Source of the DNA: Ursus arctos
Lineage: Eukaryota > Chordata > Mammalia > Carnivora > Ursidae
Reading direction: 5' to 3'
Assembly (NCBI RefSeq): GCF_023065955.2
Contig: NW_026622997.1
Span: 11,022,001-11,086,000, forward strand
Length of the DNA stretch: 64,000 bases
Every line of letters starts with the position of its first letter. Position 1 is the first letter of the stretch. Under the pieces are notes generated by a model, which searched no databases, was not told the DNA's origin, and worked only from the letters and a program-made list of their open reading frames with translations. Both the position numbers and the translations under genes were made by a program. This document shows positions 45,811 through 57,029 of the stretch, one piece after another.

Positions 45811-46709
45811 CATGGCAAGGGCCGGAGCAAGGGACAGGAAACCCGGACCAGCTACACCATGCAGCAGTGCTTCAGAGTATAAGCCCACCTCCCACCTCTG
45901 ATTGTTCTCTTTCTCATAGATGTTGGGTTGAGGTAGAGCTGCTTGCAGCTTTTTGTCCCCAACAGCCCTGAGAAATTTCATGCACCCAGATTATATACAA
46001 AAGTTGGTAGAGCTCAAATCTCTCTCCCTAGTCTAGCTTTTCGTTTTTTAGGATTGGATTTGTGGGCTGCAGCTTCCTACCTTCTCTTTCAGAGAAGATA
46101 GCAGAGATTCAACGTTTGAGTGTTAAATGCAGAAGTTTTGGGGCTCCAGGCAAGGGCACCTTCCCAGTGAACTCCTGGCCCGGGACCATCCGGCTGAGTC
46201 CGCACCATGTGATTCCTGTGCTTCAGAGTCCCTGATCCTGCCTACTGGCCTGGTCTCTGATGGCCACCAGCTCCATCCTCTGCACTATACTGCAGCCAGC
46301 TCTACTTGTGCCCAACAGAAACACCTCTTTCTGCCACGTATGGGACGCCATGGGAGGAAGGTCTCTCAGCAAGTCAATCTCCAAAAGACTCCAGCTCTTG
46401 GCATCCAAATGTGAACTCTTTTGGACCCACAATTTTCTGTCCTCATTCTGAGATTCCACCTGTATCACCCTCGACCTGCCCATCTCCAGGTCCCAAATGG
46501 CTTGTGGGTTCTCTTTGACCTCAACACAAATCGTCAGTTCTGTGAATTCTCACCACAAGCAGACGAGGAGCCTCATTCCTTCATTTGCCTTTTCTTCTCC
46601 CACAATGGCCTCAAATCTCCTTTTCAAAAATTTGAGAAGTACTTATGGAACAGCCTCTGTGCTCCGGACTGGTGATCATTTCTTTGCTATACCACATATT
46701 TGCACATCT
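45811..46709. other. Unique sequence, several overlapping frames
   Basis: Five overlapping frames of 63-95 codons (46127-46769) occupy all plus-strand frames, showing only that stops are sparse here. No domain or splice pattern is recognised. Confidence 0.4.
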
Positions 46710-47400
46710 GGCATTGAGTGCAGTCATTCAGTAACACATACTGAGAACTTACTATGTATTGGGCACTAAGTGTGTAATGATGGGCAAGATGGCCATAGCT
46801 CCTCAACTACCTTCTACCCAGGGAAGGAGACAGCAAAAACAGGAACAGGATGAATACATAAAATGATTGCAAGTTTTAAATATTTTAAAGATTTATTTAT
46901 TTATTTATTTTAGAGAGAGAGAGAGAGAGAGCAAGCATGAGGGGCAGGGAAGGGGCAGAGGAAGAGGGAGAGAGAGAATCTCAAGCAGACTGTCCACTGA
47001 GCATGGAGCTCCATGCAGGGCTTGATCCCATGACCCTGAGATCGTGACCTAAGCTGAAACCAAGAGTCAGACATTCAACCAACTGAGCCACCCAGGTGCC
47101 CCATAAAATGATTGCAAGTTTTAGAAGGGCTGTGCAAGAAACTGAAGGGCTGAGGTAGACTATCAGGAAGGAAAGCCACCTACTCTACTATGGTGCCCAA
47201 GGAAGACCTCTGAAAAGGTGACATGAAAGCTGAAACCCAATGATTAAAAGGAGCCAGCCAGATAGAATGGGGTAAATGAATCCCACACAGAGGAAATACT
47301 ACATGCCAAGGACTTAAGACAGGAAAGACCTTGACCTATTTAGGGAACTGAGAAAAGACCAACCTGGTTGGATGTCAAGGAGAGAAAGTGGGTGAGTGGA
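46710..47400 (+). repeat. Ancient mammalian interspersed repeat, family unassigned, split by a SINE
   Basis: 'gtaacacatactgagaactt' and 'actatgtattgggcactaag' at the left, and 'aaaaggtgacatgaaagctg', 'gcaaggagagaaagtgggtg'-like wording at the right, correspond to the same high-copy repeat as 24895-26070. The SINE at 46879-47101 separates the halves. Confidence 0.5.
46879..47101 (-). mobile_element. Carnivore tRNA-derived SINE, antisense
   Basis: Tail 'aaagatttatttatttattt', long GA stretch, 'gagcatggagctccatgcag', 'cctgagatcgtgacctaagc', head 'gagccacccaggtgcccc'. A perfect 22-bp duplication flanks it (46857-46878 and 47102-47123), the longest seen in the window. Confidence 0.97.
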
Positions 47401-47546
47401 CTGGTGAAATATTCTGAAAGATGGCGATAAACATTGCATGTGGAGATATACTATGCAAGTCACCGTAGAGTTTGAGATTACTCTACTAGTGATATTTACA
47501 GTTAGTCCTGGGGGTTCTAGGAGCCTTTTTAAAAATGGACCTTTGG

Positions 47547-47751
47547 GGGCACCTGGGTGGCACAGCAGTTGAGCGTCTGCCTTCGGCTCAGGGCGTGATC
47601 ACGGCGTTATGGGATCGAGCTTCACATCAGGCTCTTCTGCTATGAGCCTGCTTCTTTCTCTCCCACTCCCCCTGCTTGTCTTCCCTCTCTCGCTGGCTGT
47701 CTCTATCTCTGTCGAATAAATAAATAAAATCTTTAAAATAAATAAATAAAT
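47547..47751 (+). mobile_element. Young carnivore SINE (SINEC1 arctoid type)
   Basis: Full length: 'ggcacctgggtggcacagca', 'gggcgtgatcacggcgttat', 'cgctggctgtctctatctct', tail of aataaataaataaaatc. Perfect 16-bp duplication aaaaatggacctttgg at 47531-47546 and 47752-47767. Confidence 0.97.
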
Positions 47752-47767
47752 AAAAATGGACCTTTGG

Positions 47768-48371
47768 CAATTTTTCCTGGCATACCAGCATTCTTAATGT
47801 GAGGTCACATTCCTGCATCAACTACACATTTTTGAGAGCTACTCTCTGAACACCGAGTAGTCATATTTGATTAGAGCCCTGCCCCCCCACAGCAACCCAC
47901 ACACACACCTGCTAGCCCGTGTATATGCCTTTTGTTTCTTCGTAGTTCTAAAATGGGTTCATACTACACACAACACTTTACAGCTTAGTTTCTTCACTTA
48001 GCAATATACTGCGGACATTCCTACGGGCTTTTGATCTGCTTTGCTCAGTACATAGGCTTCACCCATACATCGCCATCATCCTCAGCCCCTCCCCTCCCCA
48101 GATATGCACTGGGGAGAGACTGGACATGACATTACAAGCGTACCTTTAAAAAGGCACGGCATAGGACTGTTGACTAAACTTTTCTTTTTTTCTTGATGGA
48201 ACAAGCACACAAAGTAGCAGACCGGTGGTCTCTGTGGGGTAACTCTTGGGTTTATTTCATATACCTTCTTTGGAGTAATTACCTTCATGCCATAAAATAT
48301 GACGGAGTGGCAGGAAATAGGAGGAGATTCTAGGAGATGTGAAGGATTCCCAGCCACACACTCATAAATCC
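47768..48371. other. Mostly unique, with a probable old L1 scrap
   Basis: At 47915-48080 the text 'aaaatgggttcatactacac', 'agcttagtttcttcacttag', 'caatatactgcggacattcc' resembles an antisense old L1 3' region. The remainder is not recognised. Confidence 0.4.
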
Positions 48372-48374
48372 TCT

Positions 48375-48517
48375 GAAGAGGCAGCTGAACACGGTAGAAA
48401 GAACACAGAGTTTGGAGCCAGCCTTCCTGGGTTCAAATTCTAGCTACTCTGCTGATTTTCTGCAGGGAAGTATTTGAACTTCACTGTCTGTTTCCTAATC
48501 TACACAAAGGGACAGTA
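48375..48517 (+). mobile_element. MIR SINE, left part
   Basis: 'acacagagtttggagccagc', 'cttcctgggttcaaattcta', 'tactctgctgattttctgca', 'ctgtttcctaatctacacaa' are the MIR left and core. It is interrupted by an L1 and resumes at 48908. Confidence 0.8.
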
Positions 48518-48907
48518 ATCCATACTGAAACATCCTTCAGCCTTAGAAAAGAAGGAAAATCTTTTGCATGCCGTAGTATGATGACCTTTGAAAATGTTAT
48601 GCTAAGGGAAATAAGTCAGTCACAACAAACATGTATGTTTCTACTTGTAAGATGTCCCCAGAGTCATCAACTTCACAGAGACAGAAAGTAAAAGGGTGGT
48701 TTCCAGGGGCAGGAGAGAGGAGAGAATGGGGTGTTGTTTAATGGGTACAGAGAGTCAGTTTTGCAATATGGAAATGGTTCTGGAGATGGATGGAGGTAAG
48801 GGTTGCACAATGATGTAAATACAATAACTGAGCTGTACACTTAAAAAAGGTTAAGATGGTAAATTTTATGTTATATGGTTTTACCACAATTTTTTAAATG
48901 AATGAAG
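48518..48907 (+). mobile_element. Old LINE-1 3' end inserted into a MIR
   Basis: L1 text: 'tttgaaaatgttatgctaag', 'ggaaataagtcagtcacaac', 'gtggtttccaggggcaggag', 'tacaataactgagctgtaca', 'cttaaaaaaggttaagatgg', 'ttatatggttttaccacaat'. A target duplication survives in aged form: aaagggacagta (48506-48517) and aaagggatagtg (48908-48919). Confidence 0.88.
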
Positions 48908-48990
48908 AAAAGGGATAGTGATACCTACCCCATGCGGTTGGTAGGAGAAGAATAAAATCATATAAAACATTTAACACAGTGCAGTTCCTT
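48908..48990 (+). mobile_element. MIR SINE, right part
   Basis: 'gatagtgatacctaccccat', 'gcggttggtaggagaagaat', 'acatttaacacagtgcagtt' complete the MIR begun at 48375. Confidence 0.75.
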
Positions 48991-49000
48991 CTGCCTCCAC

Positions 49001-49002
<2 letters not shown>

Positions 49003-49044
<42 letters not shown>
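49003..49044. repeat. (AC)21 dinucleotide microsatellite
   Basis: A pure, uninterrupted ac run of 42 bases. A long pure run of this kind is normally length-polymorphic. Confidence 0.97.
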
Positions 49045-49048
<4 letters not shown>

Positions 49049-49879
49049 TCCTTCTGCTCAGCTGTTTTCTCAGACTCCCCTGCCAAGTTTCCTTATAGCA
49101 TAGACACCAACAGTAAGAACAAGTCATGTTCAATGACTTCTGTCCTCAGGAGTCTCCTCAGGCTGCATTCTGGAAGATTCTCCCATCTCCTGTCTTTCCT
49201 TACATGAATTCTTATTCCAAGGCATTTCAAGACACTCTGAGAATAAAGGTTCTTAACTTGGGAACATCTGCTCTTCAGTTTCTGGAAACAATTTATTTCT
49301 CTAGTCAGACCCAGGGTTTTGAAAGACCAAATTGACAAAACATTCATGCATGCAACACATGGTTAGAGGGCCTCTATTACGCATGAGCCTCTCTGCAATT
49401 GGAAACATAAGATCCCTTGCTTTTTCCTACTCTAGACAAGGAGAGGATCCTAAATTGTTCAAGAAGTGTGAAAAAGTGCATTGCCTCACATCCCAATCAG
49501 TTGTTGAATGCCCTTTGGAACCACTCTGAATCCTTCACAACCCCATCCCTCCCTTCTCTTCCTGCATGAATGTACCTTGGGATAGAACAGGATGTGGTCT
49601 TTCATGTAATGTTTTGATTGCATTTCTTTCTCTTGTCTCATTTTCCAAAGTTCTTCAATCTAAGCCAATAATTACCACACTTTCTGTAATGACAAAATAT
49701 TTTTAAACGACTGTGCTTGCATATGCTCTTAAATGAGTTCATAGACTTGGGAAGAAATCAATAGATAATTTTCTTGGTATGAAGCAGATAAAAGTGAGTG
49801 GGGTGTTTTCAAAGTGTGACTAGATCTATTACTTGCAGAATCCTAAAATTTAGACATGGTGGGGACTGCTGAATCTAAG
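49045..49879. other. Unique sequence, nothing recognised
   Basis: No gene or repeat recognised. The frames on opposite strands (49093-49347, 49126-49335) overlap and are shadows. Confidence 0.45.
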
Positions 49880-50050
49880 TTGTGTATAATAATGTCTACT
49901 ATTTCTATCATAAGTACTTTAAACTTCGTAAAGTGTTTTTGGATACATTAACACGTTTAATTCTTAAAACAAATTAGAGAAGAAAAACAGACTCAAAGAG
50001 TTTGAGATGTGTTCCAAGCCACCCACCTAGTATGGGTCAGAGGTCCGTCT
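49880..50050 (-). mobile_element. MIR SINE, antisense
   Basis: Reverse-complement MIR order: 'gtaaagtgtttttggataca', 'aattcttaaaacaaattaga', 'gagatgtgttccaagccacc', 'cacctagtatgggtcagagg'. Confidence 0.65.
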
Positions 50051-51058
50051 CTGAAATAGCCACCATCAAGTCTTTCCTACTGTTTTTGTCTCATCACTGG
50101 GAGAGGGAGAATGGATTAGATGACAGGTGAAGACTCAGGAAAACGTAGGGTGGGTTGCCTGGACCAGGCATAGAATTAGAGTTGAACTGGCAAAGAGAAA
50201 CCAAACTTCCCCCAAGGTATGGAAAGAATTGCTGGGCTGTGAACAGGACGAATTCAGGGAACAGGGCATGTGAACCTCTCAGAGCCTCACGATGGCAGCA
50301 AAGACTTGGTGGGACCAACAACCAGATAATGTGTAACCACTAAAAGCTTAGTCCTGATAGAAAGACTGTCCCCAGGTCCAGTGTCAGAGGAAACATCCCA
50401 AAGTCCTCAAGGAAAGCACTGTCTTGTTTCATTAGATTGCTGTTTTATCTTCCTGAGCACGTCCTAAGATATCAAAGAAATCGGACACCCTACACAACGG
50501 TAGAGAACAATACAAAGGTTACAGGAAAAATGAGAAACCCCAACTTGTTCTAACTCCAAAACATAAAATTTAATTATACTCCCTCAGCATCCACAGAAGT
50601 GAGCTGAGAAGCATCCTGTTCTTTGGGGCAGCTATTGGTGCCACATGAGGTCGGTCTTGCGAGGCAGAGTATTTGCTCTCATTGCTCTATTCCCTCACTC
50701 CTAGGATCTGTGGTGCACTAAACACATGAGTATATACCGCCACTAAAACCCATGCAGACCATCAGTGCTGCTTCCCAGGGCTGGGAGGAAGAGTAGAAAG
50801 GACTCTCTTTCTCTCTGTCTACTCTATGTCACACAGATGAACTCATAAGGGTACGGTTCTTGAATCACGTGCTCCTTTGATGACACTGACACAAATGCAC
50901 AAATGCACACACTTTCCCCAAGACCCACCAACCTTCATGTTCCCGGATACTCAGGAGCTGAGTATTTCTCCTAATACTTAGTGCTAATCACTTCTTGCCT
51001 CAGGATAAGTATTCCTCTTTGAGAAAACTCTATATTATAACAGACTTCATCTTCTTTC
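50051..51058. other. Unique sequence, nothing recognised
   Basis: No gene or repeat recognised in about 1 kb. Confidence 0.45.
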
Positions 51059-51265
51059 TTTCTTTCTTTCTTTTTTAAAAGATTTTATTTATTTATTCGA
51101 GAGAGAGAGAGAGAGAGCACAAGCTGGGGGGGGAGGGGCAGTGAGAGAGGGAGAAGCAGACTCTCCACTGAGCAGGGAGCCCGATGCATGGCTTGATCCC
51201 AGGACCCTGGGATCATGACCTGAGCCAAAGGCAGACATTTAACCAACTGAACCACCCAGGCTCCC
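51059..51265 (-). mobile_element. Carnivore tRNA-derived SINE, antisense
   Basis: (CTTT)n and T tail, 'aaagattttatttatttatt', GA run, 'ctccactgagcagggagccc', 'gggatcatgacctgagccaa', head 'gaaccacccaggctcccc'. Imperfect duplication cttcatcttctttc / cttcatcctgctttc on the flanks. Confidence 0.94.
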
Positions 51266-51279
51266 CTTCATCCTGCTTT

Positions 51280-51689
51280 CAGTGGTAGATGGGCCTTTTA
51301 CATCAGAAAGAAGTATCACAACTAAAAAGACAGAGTATGGTTGAGGACAGACTATTAAGAACGAGTTGACTGAATTAAAGAAAAAGAATGCCCTAAGCAT
51401 AAAAGATCTGACTTGTCTTCCCAGAACAATTCATGAAAACCACAAGGTACATGGCTATTCCCCGGATTGATGGAGCGGAAGGTTAAACAAAACCCTCAGG
51501 TATCCTGTAAGGTGCAGACTGCAGAAAAGGCATCTAAAGATGTAATTTAGTTTTCTACCTTTTATTAAAAAAAAAAGTTCCAAGACACAGCTTCTGTGAG
51601 TTTGAACATAGTAATGTAAATCTCCCTTTCATACTCCAAGAGAGGTCTGTCCGGTGGGAATATAGGAGAGAGGAGTGAGCACCTTAAGT
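51280..51689. other. Unique sequence, nothing recognised
   Basis: No gene or repeat recognised. Confidence 0.45.
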
Positions 51690-52050
51690 TGGGGTCCTCA
51701 GAAACAGATCCTGAGATGAGGATTCATGAGCAAACACCTTTCTGAGGAAAGGCTCCTAGGGCAAGCCAGTAGCTGAGCAGAAGAGCAGGACAGTGAAGGA
51801 AAAAAGCCAAGCCGGAAGACAGATGGAGGCAGTCCTGCAAAAGGAGCCTTAGCTTGAGCTTAGGAGTGTAAGGTGATTAATGTGCATTCTACAAGACAAG
51901 GGGCTAGAGACTTCATACTTCCGTAGCCATCACCCAGTGGATAAGGGGCACAAATTCCTGTGGCACTTCCTGCTTCCAGACTGTGCAGGCCAGGAGGACT
52001 CCAGTGCCCTGAGGCTGTAGAAAAGGGAAGCACTCCAAAACTAATGAGCA
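51690..52050 (-). mobile_element. Ancient LTR-like repeat, family unassigned
   Basis: 'gtcctcagaaacagatcctg', 'agatgaggattcatgagcaa', 'gataaggggcacaaattcct', 'gtggcacttcctgcttccag' and 'gtgccctgaggctgtagaaa' are motifs of a known-looking mammalian LTR-like repeat. I cannot name the family. Orientation is inferred. Confidence 0.4.
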
Positions 52051-52174
52051 CACAACAATGGCATAAAGAAAAGTTGAGGTGATCTGAGCAAGGCATTGCC
52101 ATTGCTGGATATAAGGAGCAAGAACTGCAATTAGAGAGACTCAAATTCCTCATGTACAGAATGAGGCCATTTAA

Positions 52175-52310
52175 TTACCTTGCAGCCCTGGTGCTTTATC
52201 TGTAAAATGGGAACGTAATAACACCTGCCTCAGTGGGTTGTCGTAAGGATTGGACAATTCAGGAAGAGTGCATATTAAACACAGAAATATCAGCTGTTAC
52301 AATTATTTAT
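52175..52310 (+). mobile_element. MIR SINE 3' half
   Basis: 'ctttatctgtaaaatgggaa', 'cgtaataacacctgcctcag', 'gtcgtaaggattggacaatt' follow MIR. Confidence 0.75.
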
Positions 52311-52537
52311 ACGCAAGTATAACAGTAATTTCACCTGGGCCTGTGGCTCTGGTTCATTTGCCAAAAGAAATGTGGTGACCACCCATGTACCTAAATATCC
52401 CAGAGATCTCTTGTCTCTCAGTAATTCAGAGAATGCATCTTGAGTTACCTATAAGCTATAGGTCCCTGAAAGGCTAGAAGAACTTGAGCAACATCTATGA
52501 GGACTTTTAAAAGCGCCTTTAAAAGCATGAACCCACG

Positions 52538-52754
52538 GGGGCGCCTGGGTGGCACAGCGGTTAACGGTCTGCCTTCAGCTCAGGGCGTGATCCCGGCGTT
52601 ATGGGATCGAGCCCCACATCAGGCTCCTCTGCTAGGAGCCTGCTTCTTCCTCTCCCACTCCCCCTGCTTGTGTTCCCTCTCTCGCTGGCTGTCTCTATCT
52701 CTGTCAAATAAATAATAAAATAAAATCTTTAAAAAATAAAAAATAAAAAAAAAT
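52538..52754 (+). mobile_element. Young carnivore SINE (SINEC1 arctoid type)
   Basis: Nearly consensus: 'gggcgcctgggtggcacagc', 'gggcgtgatcccggcgttat', 'gggatcgagccccacatcag', 'tcgctggctgtctctatctc'. A 17-bp duplication aaaagcatgaacccacg (52521-52537) recurs at 52755-52771 with one difference (gagcccacg). The 72-codon frame inside is SINE-derived. Confidence 0.97.
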
Positions 52755-52771
52755 AAAAGCATGAGCCCACG

Positions 52772-54245
52772 TGTTTGAACTGGACACAAAACTTTTTTTT
52801 TTTTTTTTTTTACGTAAAAGTCAACCTCGGGTTTGTATGGTGGTTTCTGCCCTATTCATTTCTTAAACAGAATTATGAGGAGAGCGTTTAATGCAATTGG
52901 TTATGAACATCAACTTACTATTAGGTTAGCCCCCAATGAACTAAGTTAGGAGCCGTGAGGGAGCTGATTTTATGACATCCGAGTAGCACAAAATGCGATT
53001 TTTCTCTGGAGAAGACGTTTGAGAATTAGAAGGAATTAGTCATATTTTCCAATATGGGGATTTTAACAGTTGTGAAATTATGACGGAGTCCTGACTCAAC
53101 AGTTCCGATATTGCAATATGTCACCTAGCTGTCTTGTTACTGAAAATTACATGATTTAGAAGACAGTAACTTTAAAAAGAACCCAGCTGAGGTTGGAAAG
53201 AAAAGGGAGATATGCAGACAAAGCAAGGGAAAAGTAAAAAATTGTTGAACATTTATAGAGCTAAGTTTAACAATTCTGGGCTCATTTAATACATATCTTT
53301 CTTAAATAGCACACTGAAAAGGCATGTTTATCCTCTCAGTGAGTTATATGTTAGAAATGCACTCATTAAACAGTGTTTTTTTTTAAGTACGATACTGAAT
53401 CAAAACTGTATTTAATATGTTGCTAAATATTCAAATGAGTCACCTCTTTAGACTCCTTTTTGGAGGGTTAAAAAGATGAATAGACTTTCACTGGACAAAG
53501 AGGATTAAGCCAATTCAAGACAATCCTTGTGCTATATTTTTCTAGCCTCTTCATTAGATTACTCCTCATTAACTACCCTAAATGAGATACAAATAATGAT
53601 CAGGTCTGTCCTTTCTATATGAAAATTAGGCTATTAGTAAGCTTGTGACTCTCGAGGTGTTTTCCAGGAGTGGTGAAGGGTTTGAACTTTCTCAAGCACA
53701 CTCTCTAGGTTTCCCTTGTTTTCAACAGCATACATTTGTGAGATGGTTGGCCAGGGTTAGGATGCTGAAAGACTCAGAAAGAGACAGTTCTAATGACCTT
53801 GGTCTCATTAACATAGTGTGATAATTAGATAACCTAGCTGAACAAATGCAATTTTGGGCAAGTTTGAAGAGATATAAATAGCTCTAGGAATTTTAAATAT
53901 AAAGCTAGAACTGGCAGTATCCCTTAAAGAACTAAACAAATCACTGAAGGGGATAAGCACTAGCACTTAGAGTCAGATACCATAAAGAAAAGAGGGTAAG
54001 TGTTATGGTTAAGAAATGATTGTCACCTACAACTAATTGAATTCCAAAATACACACATGTCCTCTTTATGGTTTTGCTCATATCATGATAATACAAATCA
54101 AACACATTGAGAGATCCCAGGCTTATTCCAGACAATTAAACAATCTAATTTAACCAAAGAGGTTTACTCCAATATGTTGACTTCAGAAGTTACTCACTCT
54201 TTATAGACTTTCAACAAAGAGTTCTTTGTCTCTTAAAGAGTTTGT
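52772..54245. other. Unique AT-rich stretch, nothing recognised
   Basis: About 1.5 kb with no repeat that I can name apart from a T run at 52794-52811. No frame of interest. Its freedom from repeats makes it a possible place for conserved non-coding sequence, but nothing in it proves that. Confidence 0.4.
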
Positions 54246-55165
54246 TTTAACAAAACAAGTCTCCCCAAATTGATCTATAAATCAAATGGAATTCCAATAA
54301 AAATTCCAGTAGGATTTTGTATGACCTTGACAAATTTATTCAAAAAAGTGTCTGGAAGAATAAAGACAGGAAAATTGCCCAACCAGAAATAAGATGCCTT
54401 AAAGATGAAGTAATTAAAAAGAAAAAGGGGGGGGGGTGGTATTGGCATCAAGAAAGACAAAGAGATCAAGGAATGAAATAGGAAGCCCAGAAACGAATCG
54501 AAGCAAATGTGGAAATTTATTCTACGGTAGAGATGTATGGGCAGCATTATAAATCCGTGGGGAAAGGATGGAATGTTTTTAGTCGCTGATATTAGGAAAA
54601 CTGGCTCACAGTATGAATAAACATGTCTACCTAATGACGTATAAAAATACAAACCTAAATTGATTAAAAGCCTAGATATAGAAATTAAAAGACTGTAAAG
54701 CAAATATAAAAAGTATTTTTTAATATTGTGACATTAAGATATGTGGAAGAAGTTTTTACACTCCAAAAACATAAGGTGAAAACGATGTTGACTACAACAA
54801 AACTGATGATTTCTGTTCAATGTAGAATACCACGAAGTTGATACATAGGTGAAGGAAGAGATATGCGGCACCTCAAATGTACTGGGGTTAATAGCAATAG
54901 AATAAAATGAAGTCCTACAAATTAATAAGAATAATATAGGAAACCATTTTAAAATGCACAATGGATATGAGTAGATAATTCACAGAAGGAAGAAACCCAA
55001 CTAACTAATAAATATGTGAAGAAATATTCAACGTCATTCACCAATAATCAGGGATCTATATACTAAAATAACTTTACACTCATTCTGTTGGCAAAATATG
55101 AATGTTGGTAAATACCAAGTGTTAGTGACAATGTTGGCATATGGGAAACTCATGCACGTGAGAGA
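54246..55165 (+). mobile_element. Old LINE-1 (L1M) ORF2 fragment
   Basis: 'ttgatctataaatcaaatgg', 'aattccaataaaaattccag', 'aaattgcccaaccagaaata', 'aacctaaattgattaaaagc', 'catgtggaagaag'-like and 'aacgtcattcaccaataatc' follow L1 ORF2. A G run lies at 54427-54435. The antisense 142-codon frame (54275-54703) is a shadow of this L1 and not a protein. Confidence 0.8.
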
Positions 55166-55169
55166 ATAT

Positions 55170-55655
55170 TGGTTATGGGGTATTAGATTATTGTCTAAGT
55201 GCATTCACTACCTCTCCATCACTTCCACAGAAGGGAAGTATTTCTTCATCCCATTGGAGTTGGCCATGTGACTCAACATAGATTTACAGCAGGCTTCCCT
55301 AAGCCCTTCTCTGCTCCTGGGCTTTAAGCTTCGTCATATGACTTGTTTCAGCCAACTGTACACTAACAAAAATGACTTGAACACAAGCTTGAAATGTGTT
55401 CGGTGGTTGGGTTTGATTCCTTGTTCTTCTGCCATTGCCATGAGAAGACCATGCCATAGCTAAATCCACCAGTTCAAGGAGAATGAGAGACAGATGGAAC
55501 AGACCTGAACCCAACCTAAAGCCTAGATCCACTCTAGTTGAACTCCCAGCTGACCCACAGATGTATGAGTGATAAGAAATTATTTTATTTTAGGCCATTT
55601 AATTTGGGGGCAGTTTGTTTCACAACATCATTTTGACAACAGCTGACTGATCCAT
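55170..55655 (+). mobile_element. MLT1-type MaLR LTR relic
   Basis: 'ggccatgtgactcaacatag', 'ttgtttcagccaactgtaca', 'tctgccattgccatgagaag', 'atgagagacagatggaacag', 'ctgacccacagatgtatgag' and 'ttaggccatttaatttgggg', ending 'agctgactgatcc', fit an old MLT1 subfamily. Confidence 0.6.
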
Positions 55656-55774
55656 TGATGTTGTATTTTGTCAGTTTTTAGTGAATGTAAATAACATGTA
55701 TTCTATGTAGTAAAAACTGCCACACAGCCTCTTCTACTCTTTTTGTTGTTATTGGCAGAGAATACCTCTTGTAT

Positions 55775-56247
55775 TAGGGTACTCAGAGAAAAAGAATCAA
55801 TAGGATATGCATGGAGAGAGAGGGAGAGAGATTTATTATAAGAAATTGACCCATGCCATTAAGGAAGCTGAGAAGTCTCACAATCTCCTGTCTACGAACT
55901 GGAGACACAAGAGAAGCAGTGGTATAGTTCCAGTCTGAATCTGAAGGCCTGAGACCCGAACAGGTGATTGCATGAGTTCCAGACTGAGTGCAAGAGAAAA
56001 CTGATGTTTCAACTCAAAAACAGGCAGAGAGAGAGCAAATTCTCCCTCACCCCACTTTTTGTTCCATGCAGGCCTCTAATGGGTTGGATTAGGCCCACCC
56101 ACATGGGAGAGGCATTCTACTAGTCTACTGATTCAATTATTAATCTTGCCCAGAAATACCCTTACAGACACACCCAGAATCATGTTTAACTAAATATCTG
56201 GGCACCCTGTGGCCCAGTCAAGTTGACACCTAAAATTAATCATCAGA
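55775..56247 (-). mobile_element. ERVL-type LTR (MLT2-like), antisense
   Basis: 'attagggtactcagagaaaa', 'agagatttattataagaaat' (AATAAA on the minus strand), 'ctgagacccgaacaggtgat', 'aattctccctcaccccactt', 'ggcccacccacatgggagag', 'tggcccagtcaagttgacac', 'ctaaaattaatcatca'. Full-length antisense LTR by appearance. The family name is from memory. Confidence 0.6.
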
Positions 56248-56254
56248 CTTTCCA

Positions 56255-56665
56255 CTCTGGCGGCCAAAAATTCCAGACACTTGCTTTCCCAGTCTCCACT
56301 GCAACATATAAAAGTGCTAATTGATGAGACTCGAGGGAATATCTACTAAAGGACTTGTGATGAAAGTTTTCCTCTATGATAAAAGAGATCTAAGGGAAGC
56401 TATAGCCCTCATTGTCTCTATGGTTATGATAATGTCTACATGTGATGCTCAGGGCTGCTACAACCACCTGTGACCATTGGAGAAAATAACACTGACTTAC
56501 AGAGGAATGGTAGAGAAGAAAGATGGAACACATCTGGATCCTTGATTAGGTCACCAAGCTGCTAATGTTTCCTCTAGTACTCTTGTTATCTGAGACAATT
56601 TAGATTGTTACTTATTTAAGTAACTTTTAAGTAGGAATGCTAAAAGCACCCTTAATTATCCATGA
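56255..56665 (+). mobile_element. MLT1-type MaLR LTR relic
   Basis: 'ggctgctacaaccacctgtg', 'accattggagaaaataacac', 'agaggaatggtagagaagaa', 'atctggatccttgattaggt', 'agctgctaatgtttcctcta' and 'tttaagtaacttttaagtag' followed by 'ctaaaagcacccttaatta' suit another MLT1 subfamily. Confidence 0.5.
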
Positions 56666-56689
56666 GTTGGCCAAGAAGATAGATATGAT

Positions 56690-56990
56690 GATGCCCATTG
56701 CAATATTATTTTGTGGTAGCAAGTACTTGGGGGTCACCTAAGTGTCCATCACTTGGAAATGGACCATCAAAATGCCCACAATAAAATATTATGTAATAAT
56801 CAGTAGTAGTGGACTATATTTACAGAAGAAATTTGAGTAGATCTCAAAGACATAAAGTAATAAAACTAAAAACTGGAATGAGATATATATCACAATGCCA
56901 TTTATGTAAGTAAAGAATGTAAACACATAAAACATCATTGTAAGTTTGCCAATAATTCACATATATCCAAGGGAAAATGTTTAAAATACT
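56690..56990 (+). mobile_element. Old LINE-1 ORF2 3' end
   Basis: 'cattgcaatattattttgtg', 'taagtgtccatcacttggaa', 'ataaaatattatgtaataat', 'gagatatatatcacaatgcc', 'atttatgtaagtaaagaatg' follow the end of L1 ORF2 and the start of the 3'UTR. Confidence 0.7.
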
Positions 56991-57029
56991 ACAGTGCATG
57001 TTAGTGGGGAAGGATCTGCCCTCAAGCTC

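Noticed and set aside
54275..54703. 142-codon minus-strand hydrophobic frame
   Set aside because: It lies antisense to an L1 ORF2 fragment; the hydrophobic composition comes from the A-rich sense strand.
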